A DNA stretch of 27,266 bases from DASQPE01 sp041488455 (GTDB lineage: Bacteria; Gemmatimonadota; Gemmatimonadetes; Gemmatimonadales; GWC2-71-9): contig JBGPPG010000033.1 of assembly GCA_041488455.1 (NCBI GenBank), forward strand, positions 1 to 27,266, read 5' to 3'. The translations under genes were made by a program, and so were the position numbers. Under the pieces are notes generated by a model. That model was not told where the DNA came from, did no database searches, and was given only the letters and a program-made list of their open reading frames with translations. Of the stretch, positions 7,237 through 14,686 are shown piece by piece. Position 1 is the stretch's first letter. The number at the start of each line of letters is the position of its first letter.

Positions 7237-8476
7237 GCGCCGGAGGCTCGCGTGGGCCGCGGTCGCCGCGGTGGCCTTCGGCTGCGCCAACCCGCCGGCC
7301 CAGGTCGCACCGCCGGGGCCGGCCACCGGCGAGCCGTCGGTGCAGATCGGCCTCCTCGTTGGCGCCGGCTCCGTGGCCCTCGGCGGCGACGGGACGCTTA
7401 CCGTCACCCAGCCCGACGGCGCGCGCGTGCTCGACATCCCGGCAGGCGAGGTCTGGCGCGCCACGAGTGTCGCCGGCGGGATCGCGCTCGCGACCGGGGC
7501 CGGCATCGCTGCGGGGACGGTCGCCGAGGCGCGGGTGGTGCCGGCCGACTCGACCGCGCCGGTCCGGGTGAACGGGCGGCTCTACCGCGGCACGCTCGCC
7601 CTGCTCAGGGACCGCACCGGGCTCACGGTGGTGAACCAGGTGGGCCTCGACGCATACCTCCTGGGCGTGATCTCCGGGGAGATGGGCCGCCGGGATCCCG
7701 GCGAGCAGGAGGCGCTGCGCGCGCAGGCCGTCGTCTCGCGCACCTATGCGCTGCGCAACCTGGGCCGTTGGCGTGCGGACGGCTTCGACCTCCAGCCCAC
7801 GGTCGCGGACCAGGTGTACGGCGGCATGGGGGCGGAGACGCCAGAGGCGCGCGAGGCGGTCGAGGCGACGCAGGGGCAGGTGCTGACCTGGGGGGGGCAG
7901 CCGATCGATGCGTTCTTCTTCTCCACGTGCGGCGGCCGGACGGCGGACGGGACGGAGGTGTTCCGCGGCGCCGACCGGCCGTACCTCAGATCGGTGCCGG
8001 ATCTCGACGGCAACGGTGCCGCCTACTGCAGCATCTCGCCGCGGTTCCGCTGGCGCGAGGAATGGACGGGCGACGCGCTGCTCGCGGTGCTCCGCCGGTC
8101 GCTCCCCGCGGTGCTGGCGGTCCCGGCGGCACGAGTGGACGTCGTGCGCGAGGTCCGGGTCGTCTCCCGCACCAGATCCGGCCGGGTGGGCCAGCTTGCG
8201 ATCGCGCTCGGCAGCGGCGACGTGCAGGTAGACGGTCCCCTGGTCCGGCAGGTGCTCCGGCCCGGCACCGGCGACATCCTTCGCAGCAACGCGTTCGATC
8301 TCAACGCCTCCCGGTCGGGACGGCGGATCACCCGGCTGGTCGCGGAGGGCACCGGGAACGGCCACGGCGTGGGGTTCTGCCAGTGGGGCGCCGTGGGCCG
8401 GGCCCGCGCGGGCCAGGATTACCGGCGGATTCTTGCGGCGTATTATCCGGGGACGGACTTGCAGCGCCTCTACTGA
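7217..8476 (+). CDS. SpoIID/LytB-domain lipoprotein
   Basis: About 419 residues. The N-terminus from TTG 7217 reads MAITAVERRR, then a hydrophobic run ending AFGC with Cys23, a plausible but imperfect lipobox. A beta-rich region (about 35-140) precedes the SpoIID domain: LDAYLLGVISGEM, with the likely catalytic acid E155, then EALRAQAVVSRTYAL, FFFSTCGGRT, and the closing GHGVGFCQWGAVGRARAG..YRRILAAYYPG. SpoIID is a lytic transglycosylase acting on denuded glycan in Bacillus; non-sporulating bacteria keep homologues for peptidoglycan remodelling. No ATG fits; TTG 7217 overlaps yajQ by 20 bases and is the only start that keeps the whole signal sequence without running far into yajQ. Acts presumably at the periplasmic face. 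Confidence 0.85.
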   Translation: MAITAVERRRLAWAAVAAVAFGCANPPAQVAPPGPATGEPSVQIGLLVGAGSVALGGDGTLTVTQPDGARVLDIPAGEVWRATSVAGGIALATGAGIAAGTVAEARVVPADSTAPVRVNGRLYRGTLALLRDRTGLTVVNQVGLDAYLLGVISGEMGRRDPGEQEALRAQAVVSRTYALRNLGRWRADGFDLQPTVADQVYGGMGAETPEAREAVEATQGQVLTWGGQPIDAFFFSTCGGRTADGTEVFRGADRPYLRSVPDLDGNGAAYCSISPRFRWREEWTGDALLAVLRRSLPAVLAVPAARVDVVREVRVVSRTRSGRVGQLAIALGSGDVQVDGPLVRQVLRPGTGDILRSNAFDLNASRSGRRITRLVAEGTGNGHGVGFCQWGAVGRARAGQDYRRILAAYYPGTDLQRLY

Positions 8477-8491
8477 CGCGGGGAGGGATGT

Positions 8492-9517
8492 GTGGGAGCG
8501 AGAGCGATGACTGAGCCCCTGCGGATCGGCGTCGTCGGAGCGGGCGCCGTCGTCCAGGTGGCGCATCTGCCGGTCCTCAAGAAAACCAAGAACGTAGAGG
8601 TCCGGGCCCTCTGCGACAACGACCTTCCGAAGGCCCGGGCCCTGGCCGATCGCTTCGGAATCAAGGACGCCTTCGACGACATCGAAGAGCTGCTGCGGTA
8701 CGAGGAGCTCGATGCCGTCGTCGTCTCCACGCCGACCCACCTCCATGAGGCGCACGTCGCCGCCGCGCTCGCGGCCAACCTGCACGTGCTGGTCGAGAAG
8801 CCGCTCACGATCTCGGCCGCGAGCGCGCAACGCATCGTCCGGGCGATGGAGAAGCGCGACCGGGTCGTGATGGTCGGGATGAACCATCGCTACCGGCCGG
8901 ACGTTCAGATCGTTCGCGGGTTCGTTCAGAGCGGCGAGCTGGGGACGATCGAGAGCGTCCGCGGGAGCTGGCACGTCCACCGGCCGACCCGCACCCAGCT
9001 CGGCTGGCGCCAGCGCCGCGACCAGGCCGGCGGCGGCGCGATGATTGATCTGGGGCTCACTATCCTTGACCTCGGCCTCTGGCTCGCGGGGTGGCCCGCG
9101 CCCCAGCGGGTGAGCGCCGCACTCGACCGATCGGGGAAGGAGCGGGGCGTCGAGGAGTCGGGAAGCGGGTTCGTCGTCTGCGAGGACGGCATGTCGGTCT
9201 TTCTCGACGTCACCTGGCGGCACATCGGAGAGGGGGAGCGGTTCGGCGTCGGCCTCCGGGGCAGCAAGGGAACGGCCGCAGTGAACCCGCTCAAGGTGTG
9301 GAAGGAGTTCCACGGGGTTCCTACCGACGTCTCACCCACGGCGTCCGTGAGCCGGGAGAACGCCTTCAACGCATCCTTCCGTGCCCAATGGGCCCACTTT
9401 CAGGCGGCGATCGCGGGCGAAGCCAAGATCCCGTCGCTCAACGAGCACGTCACCCTGCATCGGGTCATCGACGCCATCTACCGGTCGGCGCAGGACGGGC
9501 GCGACGTCGCTCTTTAG
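8492..9517 (+). CDS. Gfo/Idh/MocA-family NAD(P)-dependent oxidoreductase
   Basis: A 341-residue dehydrogenase-like protein. The N-terminal Rossmann domain has IGVVGAGAVVQVAHL (12-26), the STPTHLHEAHVAAAL stretch (79-93) and the family signature VEKP (101-104) with K103. The C-terminal GFO_IDH_MocA domain includes HRYRPD, GGGAMIDLGLTILDLGLWLAG (the conserved Asp/His-type region, here with D and L in place of the common H-xx-D) and SRENAF. Members act mostly on sugars, inositols or sugar nucleotides; the substrate here is unknown. GTG 8492 has GGAGG five bases upstream; ATG 8507 is an alternative but lies too far from it. It lies 15 bases after the SpoIID gene, so it probably shares that transcript. 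Confidence 0.88.
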   Translation: MGARAMTEPLRIGVVGAGAVVQVAHLPVLKKTKNVEVRALCDNDLPKARALADRFGIKDAFDDIEELLRYEELDAVVVSTPTHLHEAHVAAALAANLHVLVEKPLTISAASAQRIVRAMEKRDRVVMVGMNHRYRPDVQIVRGFVQSGELGTIESVRGSWHVHRPTRTQLGWRQRRDQAGGGAMIDLGLTILDLGLWLAGWPAPQRVSAALDRSGKERGVEESGSGFVVCEDGMSVFLDVTWRHIGEGERFGVGLRGSKGTAAVNPLKVWKEFHGVPTDVSPTASVSRENAFNASFRAQWAHFQAAIAGEAKIPSLNEHVTLHRVIDAIYRSAQDGRDVAL

Positions 9518-10790
9518 CCCGGACGGGGCGGGGCGGCGGCGAAGCGGCGGCCTCAGGGCCGCGACGCTGGCCGCCGCGTTCGTGCTCGGAGCCGCCCGGC
9601 TCCAGGCGCAGACGCCGGAGACCCCGCTGCCTCCGGGCGCCGAGCTCACAGTGTCCCTCATGACGATGGGCGTGGGCGAGCGTGTCTGGGAGCGGTTCGG
9701 CCACAACGCGATCCTGGTCGAAGACCACGCCCGCGGCACGGCCAAGGCCTACAACTACGGGCTCTTCGATTTCCGCCAGCAGAACTTCATCCTGCGCTTC
9801 GTCCAGGGGCGCATGCTCTACTGGATGCAGGGCTTCGACCTCGAGCCCACGCTCCAGGTCTACGTGGGAACCAATCGGACCGTCTGGGTGCAGGAGCTGG
9901 AGCTCACTCCTGCCGAGCGGGTGGCGCTTCGCGATTTTCTGGAGTGGAACGAGCGGCCGGAGCACCGGTTCTACCGCTACGACTACTACCGGGACAACTG
10001 CTCGACCCGCGTCCGCGACGCCCTCGACCGCGTCCTCGGAGGCCGGATACGCGCCGCCACGGATACGATCGTGACCGGACGGAGTTACCGGTTCCACACG
10101 TCCCGGCTGATCGCGTCCGACCTTCCGCTCTACACGACGTTGCTCCTTGCCCTGGGGCAGCCCGTTGACGACCCGCTCACGGCCTGGGAGGAGATGTTCC
10201 TCCCGCTCGAGCTACGGGAGTGGATGCGGCACGTGACCGTCGTGGACGATTCGGGCAGGACGGTACCGCTGGTCAAGAGCGAGCGCACGCTGTTTCAGGG
10301 AACCGAGCCGGCCCCGCGCGCGGCCCCGCCCGACCGGGTTCCCGGTTATCTCGCGGTCGGCCTCGTGCTGGGGTTCGTGATGTGGGGGCTGGGCCGCCGG
10401 GGGACGGCGTCGGCCCGCGCGCGGCGCTGGTTCGCCTGGCTTGCCGGCGGGTGGGCGCTGCTCGGCGGTGTGGTGGGAGGGCTGCTCGCGTTCCTCTGGG
10501 CGTTCACCGACCATGCGGTGGCGTACCGCAACGAGAACCTGTTCCAGGTGAACCTGCTGCTCTTGCCGCTCGCGGTCGTCGCCCCGGCCCTCGCGCGCGG
10601 GTCGGGAAACGCCCGCAGTCCCGCACTGCTGTTTTCCGCGCTCGTGGCCGCCGGCTCGCTCGCCGGGCTGGTGCTCAAAGTCTCGCCCGCATTCGACCAG
10701 CACAACGCCGAGATTCTCGCGCTCCTCGTGCCGGCGAACCTGGGGCTCGCGCTCGGCATCACCGCCCTGGCGAGCGACGTCAGAGCGTGA
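9381..10790 (+). CDS. DUF4105/Lnb-like membrane protein, start uncertain
   Basis: The convincing coding part begins near 9520: a signal peptide (RRRSGGLRAATLAAAFVLGAARLQAQ), then a periplasmic DUF4105 domain with ERFGHNAILV, YNYGLFDF, FVQGRMLYWM and YRYDYYRDNCSTRVRDAL (conserved His and Cys), then four hydrophobic segments (about 10345-10390, 10430-10505, 10545-10595, 10625-10785). DUF4105 is the domain of lipoprotein N-acyltransferase Lnb, which makes lyso-form lipoproteins in some Firmicutes; it also occurs in Proteobacteria and Bacteroidota without a proven role. The first in-frame ATG/GTG/TTG that includes the signal peptide is GTG 9381, 137 bases inside the previous gene; no standard start exists between there and the signal peptide. 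The true start may be a rare codon. The end overlaps the convergent hydrolase by 11 bases. Confidence 0.78.
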   Translation: MPNGPTFRRRSRAKPRSRRSTSTSPCIGSSTPSTGRRRTGATSLFSPDGAGRRRSGGLRAATLAAAFVLGAARLQAQTPETPLPPGAELTVSLMTMGVGERVWERFGHNAILVEDHARGTAKAYNYGLFDFRQQNFILRFVQGRMLYWMQGFDLEPTLQVYVGTNRTVWVQELELTPAERVALRDFLEWNERPEHRFYRYDYYRDNCSTRVRDALDRVLGGRIRAATDTIVTGRSYRFHTSRLIASDLPLYTTLLLALGQPVDDPLTAWEEMFLPLELREWMRHVTVVDDSGRTVPLVKSERTLFQGTEPAPRAAPPDRVPGYLAVGLVLGFVMWGLGRRGTASARARRWFAWLAGGWALLGGVVGGLLAFLWAFTDHAVAYRNENLFQVNLLLLPLAVVAPALARGSGNARSPALLFSALVAAGSLAGLVLKVSPAFDQHNAEILALLVPANLGLALGITALASDVRA

Positions 10791-11643
10791 GCCGCCGGCC
10801 CTCCGACGCGGCCTCGACCTCGAGCTTCGGCCATTTGACCGACGCGTAGGTCCGGGCGTCCCGCACCAGGCGATCCACGGCCTCGTCGTCATTCTCCGGG
10901 TCGTGGTGGAACAGCACCACCCGGCGACAGCCGGCTTCCCCCGCCAGATCGATGGCCTCGCTGGGCGTGGAGTGGCCCCATCCCGCCCGCGCGCCGATGA
11001 TCGATTCCGCGTACATCGCGTCGTGGATGAGCGTATCGACCCCGCGCAGGAAGTCCACCAGGCGTGCGCGCCAATCATCGGACACGGGATAACTGCCACC
11101 GGGACCGAGCTCGTTGTCGGTCAGGTAAGCGACCTCTCGGCCGCCGTCGCCGGGCGCGAGCCGATAGCCCAGCGTCGTCCCCGGATGGCGGAGCCGGAGC
11201 GCGCGCACGCGGAAGCCGTCAACTTCGAAGCTGCCTTCCGCGACCGGCGTCACGCTGAGGGTCGCGGCCAACGCCGCGAGCGGGACGGGGAAGACCGTGG
11301 GCTCCATCTGCCGGTGGAGGATCTCCTCCAGCGGGACGCCGCCCTGGGCCGAACCGTAGATGTGGAGCGCGTTGCCGCGGACGCCCAACGGCTTGAAGAA
11401 GGGGAACCCCTGGATGTGATCCCAGTGGGTGTGGGACAGGAGCAGGTTGACGCTGACCGGACGGCGGTGCGCGGTGAGCGCGGCACCGAGAGGGCGAAGC
11501 CCGCTCCCCGCGTCGAGGACGACGAGCTTCCCGCCTCCGTCCGTGATCCCGACGCAGGGTGTATTGCCTCCGTAGCGGGCGGTGCGGGGACCCGGGGTCG
11601 GAATCGAGCCCCGGGTGCCCCAGAAAGTCAGGGTATAGCCCAC
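10780..11643 (-). CDS. Metallo-beta-lactamase-fold hydrolase
   Basis: A 287-residue MBL-fold enzyme. It opens with the TLTFWGTRGSIPTPG strand typical of RNase Z/PhnP-like members. Metal ligands visible are HTHWDH (71-76), the His in RLRHPGTTLGYR (about 154), the Asp in YLTDNE, and the His pair in VVLFHHDPENDD. This arrangement fits a phosphodiesterase-type hydrolase, not a beta-lactamase. GTG 11643 is preceded by GGAGG only three bases upstream. It begins 19 bases after the stop of the Crp-family gene on the same strand, so the two form an operon; MBL-fold enzymes include class II cyclic-nucleotide phosphodiesterases, making a link to the regulator's ligand possible but unproven. Confidence 0.87.
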   Translation of the reverse strand: MGYTLTFWGTRGSIPTPGPRTARYGGNTPCVGITDGGGKLVVLDAGSGLRPLGAALTAHRRPVSVNLLLSHTHWDHIQGFPFFKPLGVRGNALHIYGSAQGGVPLEEILHRQMEPTVFPVPLAALAATLSVTPVAEGSFEVDGFRVRALRLRHPGTTLGYRLAPGDGGREVAYLTDNELGPGGSYPVSDDWRARLVDFLRGVDTLIHDAMYAESIIGARAGWGHSTPSEAIDLAGEAGCRRVVLFHHDPENDDEAVDRLVRDARTYASVKWPKLEVEAASEGRRLTL

Positions 11644-11662
11644 GTCCCTCCGGAGCGGGCGG

Positions 11663-12367
11663 TCATGCCAGCCGGGAGACGGGTGTCTCTCGCTCGCGAC
11701 GCGCCGCCGACCGGAGCGCGGCCCGGTCCCGGAGCAGGATGTCGCTCCGGGTCACCTCGATCACGCTCCGCTCCACCAGCACCCGCATCGCCCGTGAGAC
11801 GGTCTCCCGGCTGGAGCCGATCATCTGCGCGATCGTGTGGTGGGTCAGCCGGCGCGTGATCCGGTCGCCCTGCTCCTCGTCCGCGAGTCGGAGGAGCAAG
11901 TGCGCGAGCCGCCCGTTCACGTCGAGGAGGACAAGGCTGCCGATCTTCTCGTCGGCTCGCCGCAGGCGCCGCGAGATCTCCTTGAGGAGCGAGATCGCCA
12001 CCTCCGGCATCGCCCGGAGGCGGGCGTAGAAGTCGTCGCGCCGGAGGATGAGCAGATTCGACTCCTCCATCGCGATGACGTGCGCCGAGCGAGGGCCGTC
12101 GTCGAGAATCGCCATCTCGCCGAAGAAGCTTCCCGGGCCCAGCACGGAGAGAATCACCTCCCGCCCGTCCTCCGCGACCAGCACCACCTTGACCTGTCCC
12201 GCCGCGACGACGTACAGGGCGTCGCCGGGATCGTCCTCGAACACGATTACGCTGCCCTTCGGATAGCTCCGCTCGCGGACCGGGTCCGCGAACGCTTGCA
12301 GATCTGCCTCCGAGAGACTCTCGAAGAGGGGGACCCGCCGCAGGATGTCTATGGCTGCATGGGGCAC
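11663..12367 (-). CDS. Crp/Fnr-family transcriptional regulator
   Basis: A 234-residue regulator. The N-terminal cyclic-nucleotide-binding fold (about 10-125) keeps a phosphate-binding cassette, FGEMAILDDGPRSA (82-95), with the Glu84/Arg93/Ser94 pattern of true cNMP binders. A C-helix (about 118-145) leads to the winged helix with HHTIAQMIGSSRETVSRAMRVL (176-197). Its SRETVSR recognition helix is almost that of E. coli CRP (SRETVGR), suggesting TGTGA-type half-sites. There are no N-terminal Fe-S cysteines, so it is unlikely to be an Fnr-type oxygen sensor. GTG 12367 is preferred: TGAGG lies five bases upstream and MPHAAIDILRRVPLF is the natural start; the frame is open to GTG 12403, which has no Shine-Dalgarno sequence. 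Followed by the MBL hydrolase. Confidence 0.92.
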   Translation of the reverse strand: MPHAAIDILRRVPLFESLSEADLQAFADPVRERSYPKGSVIVFEDDPGDALYVVAAGQVKVVLVAEDGREVILSVLGPGSFFGEMAILDDGPRSAHVIAMEESNLLILRRDDFYARLRAMPEVAISLLKEISRRLRRADEKIGSLVLLDVNGRLAHLLLRLADEEQGDRITRRLTHHTIAQMIGSSRETVSRAMRVLVERSVIEVTRSDILLRDRAALRSAARRERETPVSRLA

Positions 12368-12438
12368 AAGCGCCTCACGATAAGCGAAGATGTACACGAG
12401 CACCCCATCGGCGGGGTGAGGAAAGGCCTACATGGTAG

Positions 12439-12468
12439 GTAATAGCCATCACGCAGGGGGGCCCACAA
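12439..12468 (-). promoter_or_regulatory. Possible promoter of the crp/MBL operon
   Basis: On the minus strand TTGTGG (12468-12463), an 18-base spacer and TATTAC (12444-12439) give an approximate sigma-70 promoter, leaving a leader of about 65 nt to the GTG at 12367. The -35 lies inside the loop of the inverted repeat at 12454-12476. The leader contains a 6-bp hairpin, CACCCC / GGGGTG (12401-12418). Confidence 0.42.
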
Positions 12469-12476
12469 CCCCCCTG
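12454..12476. repeat. Perfect 8-bp inverted repeat, candidate operator
   Basis: CAGGGGGG (12454-12461), a 7-base loop CCCACAA, and CCCCCCTG (12469-12476). It lies between the divergent crp and rpmE promoters and overlaps the proposed crp -35 and spacer. It has no T-tract on either side. Nearby at 12482-12490 is the short palindrome TTGTGACAA, which contains a CRP-type TGTGA half-site. Confidence 0.55.
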
Positions 12477-12499
12477 GGGAGTTGTGACAAACCCGGTGC

Positions 12500-12529
12500 T
12501 TGCGCTGAAGTCGTTTGGCCGATTATACT
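12500..12529 (+). promoter_or_regulatory. Sigma-70 promoter of the rpmE-prfA-prmC operon
   Basis: TTGCGC (12500-12505), an 18-base spacer and TATACT (12524-12529). The -10 matches TATAAT at five of six positions in an AT-enriched patch (GATTATACTTGG) that stands out from the GC-rich surroundings. The predicted start near 12536 gives a leader of about 23 nt carrying the strong GAGGAG ribosome binding site (12547-12552) for rpmE. Confidence 0.7.
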
Positions 12530-12558
12530 TGGCGGCTGTGGCATTTGAGGAGCCCATT

Positions 12559-12777
12559 GTGAAGGCAGATTTGCATCCGGTCTACCGGAAAATCATGGCG
12601 GTGTGCGCCTGCGGGAATCAGTTCGAGACCCGCTCCACCGCCGCGTCCATCCACGTCGAGGTGTGCGCCCAGTGCCACCCGTACTTCACGGGTAAGCAGC
12701 GCCTGGTGGACACCGCGGGCCGGGTGGATCGGTTCCGCCGCAAGTACAAGAGCGAGACGGCGGCGGCCAAGGCGTAA
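12559..12777 (+). CDS. rpmE: 50S ribosomal protein L31, zinc-binding form
   Basis: A 72-residue L31: MKADLHPVYRKIMAVCACGN, then VEVCAQCHPYFTGKQRLVDTAGRVDRFRRKY. Cys16, Cys18, Cys36 and Cys39 form the CxC/CxxC zinc site of the C+ type, which many bacteria replace with a Cys-free paralogue under zinc limitation. The protein bridges the subunits near the 5S rRNA. GTG 12559 is chosen because GAGGAG lies six bases upstream and the next residues match the family start exactly; the frame is open to 12484 but that would begin upstream of the promoter's -10. First gene of the operon, three bases before prfA. Confidence 0.96.
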   Translation: MKADLHPVYRKIMAVCACGNQFETRSTAASIHVEVCAQCHPYFTGKQRLVDTAGRVDRFRRKYKSETAAAKA

Positions 12778-12780
12778 GCG

Positions 12781-13839
12781 GTGGAAAGCCGACTCCGCCA
12801 GGCGCTCGCCCGCGCGGAGGAGGTCGCCCACTCGCTGGCCGACCCGGACGTCGCGCGGGACCCGTCCAAGCTCCAGTCGCTGGGCCGTGAGCACGCGCGG
12901 CTCGCCCCCATCGTTCGGGCGGCGGAGCGGCTGGCCCGGATGAAGGATGATCTCGAACAAGCTCGGGAGATGGCCCAGGAGGCCGATCCCGAGCTTGTCG
13001 CGTTGGCGAAGGCGGACCTCGCCCGTCTGCCGCCCGAGATCGCTGCACTCGAGGCCGAGCTGTACGAGCTCCTCGTCCCCCGCGACCCGCATGATGACCG
13101 CGACGCGATCGTCGAGATCCGAGCCGGCACGGGTGGTGACGAGGCCGGGCTCTTCGCCGCCGAGCTGGCGCGGATGTATACCCGGTACGCGGAGCGGCAC
13201 GGGCTCACGGTGGAGCCGATCTCGATCAGCGAGGGGAATCTCGGCGGCGTGAAGGAAGCGATCTTCGCGGTGCGCGGGCCGGACGCCTTCGGTCACCTGC
13301 GCCGCGAATCCGGCGTACACCGGGTGCAGCGCGTGCCCCAGACCGAGACCCAGGGCCGGATCCATACCTCGGCCGCCACTGTGGCGGTCCTCCCCGAGGC
13401 GGAGGAAGTGGACATCAAGATCGAGCCGCAGGAGCTCAAGATCGACGTGTTCCGCTCCAGCGGCCCCGGCGGGCAGAGCGTGAACACCACGGACAGCGCG
13501 GTGCGGGTCACCCACCTTCCCACGGGGCTCGTGGTCCAGCAGCAGGACCAGAAGTCGCAGCTGCAGAACAAGCTCAAGGCGCTGGAGGTGCTCCGGGCCC
13601 GGCTGCTCGACCGCATCATCGCTGAGCAGGAGGCGGCCCGGGCGCGCGATCGTCGGGCGATGGTGGGCACCGGCGACCGGTCGGCGAAGATCCGGACCTA
13701 CAACTTCGCCCAGAGCCGGGTCACCGACCACCGCATCAACATGTCGGTCCACAATCTCGACGACGTGCTGAACGGCCATCTGGAGCCGCTGGTGGACGCG
13801 CTCCGCATGGCGAGCCGGCAGGAGCAGTCCGGTGCCTGA
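12781..13839 (+). CDS. prfA: Peptide chain release factor 1
   Basis: A 352-residue RF1, near the usual 355-360. The codon-recognition tripeptide is of the PxT type (P186-Q187-T188 in RVPQTETQGRIHTS), which reads UAA and UAG. The universal GGQ (230-232, in SSGPGGQSVNTTDSAVR) reaches the peptidyl-transferase centre. The N-terminal helical domain spans about 1-100, and DRRAMVGTGDRSAKIRTYNFAQSRVTDHRI is the conserved C-terminal part. The GTG at 12781 follows the rpmE stop after three bases; AAGG about eight bases upstream may serve as ribosome binding site. It overlaps prmC by eight bases; PrmC modifies Gln232 of this product, the standard prfA-prmC pairing. Confidence 0.97.
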   Translation: MESRLRQALARAEEVAHSLADPDVARDPSKLQSLGREHARLAPIVRAAERLARMKDDLEQAREMAQEADPELVALAKADLARLPPEIAALEAELYELLVPRDPHDDRDAIVEIRAGTGGDEAGLFAAELARMYTRYAERHGLTVEPISISEGNLGGVKEAIFAVRGPDAFGHLRRESGVHRVQRVPQTETQGRIHTSAATVAVLPEAEEVDIKIEPQELKIDVFRSSGPGGQSVNTTDSAVRVTHLPTGLVVQQQDQKSQLQNKLKALEVLRARLLDRIIAEQEAARARDRRAMVGTGDRSAKIRTYNFAQSRVTDHRINMSVHNLDDVLNGHLEPLVDALRMASRQEQSGA

Positions 13840-14686
13840 GGTCGCAGTCACGCTCGCGGCGCTGCTCGCCGAGGCGGGGTCCAGGCTGGACGCGGCGGGC
13901 GTGGCGGCGCCGGCGCGGGAGGCGCTCCGCATCTGGGCCGATCGCCACGGAAGCCAGCTGGGCCGCGCGTATCTCGAGCGGACTCGGTCCGTCGCTCTCG
14001 ACGACGCGATGGCATACCTCGCGCTGGTCGAGCGACGGGCGGCAGGCGAGCCGTTGGCGTATGTTACCGGCTGGGCCGGCTTTCGCCGTCTCGAGCTTCG
14101 CAGCGACCAGCGGGCGCTGATTCCCCGGCCCGAAACCGAAGGCCTGGTCGAGCGGCTTCTGGCCAGGGCGCCGACCGGCCGGGTGGCGGACGTGGGCACT
14201 GGTGGCGGCTGCATCGCGCTCAGCCTGGTCCGCGAAGGACGCTACGAAGCCGTCGTGGCGATCGACCGTTCGGCCGAGGCGCTCGCGCTCGCCCGGGTCA
14301 ACCGTGATCTCATTGGGGCAGCGATCCGGCTAGTGCAGGGAGATCTCACGTCGGGGCTCGCCTCGGCCAGCCTGGACGCTCTGGTCTCGAATCCCCCGTA
14401 TCTCACCGACGGCGAGTATGCGGCGCTGGATCCGTCGGTAGCGCGGTGGGAGCCCCGGGCCGCGCTGGCGAGCGGGGCCGACGGGCTGGATGCCACGACC
14501 CGGCTGCTCGACGACGGGCGCCGGGTGCTTCGGGCGGGTGGATGGATCGCTCTGGAGGTTGACGCCGGTCGGGCGCAGGCGGTTGCCGCGCTCGCGGGGC
14601 GGCTCGGCTGGGAGCGTGTGGAGGTCGGCGAGGACCTATTCGGGCGTGAGCGCTACGTGCTCGCGCGGAGGAATGAGACACCGTGA
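13832..14686 (+). CDS. prmC: Release factor glutamine methyltransferase
   Basis: A 284-residue SAM-dependent methyltransferase that N5-methylates the Gln of the GGQ motif in release factors. The N-terminal helical substrate domain (1-75) leads to GEPLAYVTGWAGFRRLEL and LIPRPETE, both PrmC hallmarks. The SAM motif is DVGTGGGCIALSL (120-132), the acidic motif II is AIDRSAEALALAR, and the catalytic NPPY is at 187-190. PRAALASGADGLD is the conserved loop after it. The GTG at 13832 overlaps the prfA end; the last bases overlap the next gene (GTGA). Confidence 0.96.
   Translation: MPEVAVTLAALLAEAGSRLDAAGVAAPAREALRIWADRHGSQLGRAYLERTRSVALDDAMAYLALVERRAAGEPLAYVTGWAGFRRLELRSDQRALIPRPETEGLVERLLARAPTGRVADVGTGGGCIALSLVREGRYEAVVAIDRSAEALALARVNRDLIGAAIRLVQGDLTSGLASASLDALVSNPPYLTDGEYAALDPSVARWEPRAALASGADGLDATTRLLDDGRRVLRAGGWIALEVDAGRAQAVAALAGRLGWERVEVGEDLFGRERYVLARRNETP

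Noticed and set aside
8481..8491. ATG 8488 as start of the Gfo/Idh gene
   Set aside because: Out of frame with the Rossmann domain; GTG 8492 is in frame and correctly spaced from GGAGG.
7211..9313. 700-codon minus-strand open frame opposite the SpoIID and Gfo/Idh genes
   Set aside because: Shadow of two well-supported genes; no motif, no ribosome binding site, spans two unrelated sense genes.
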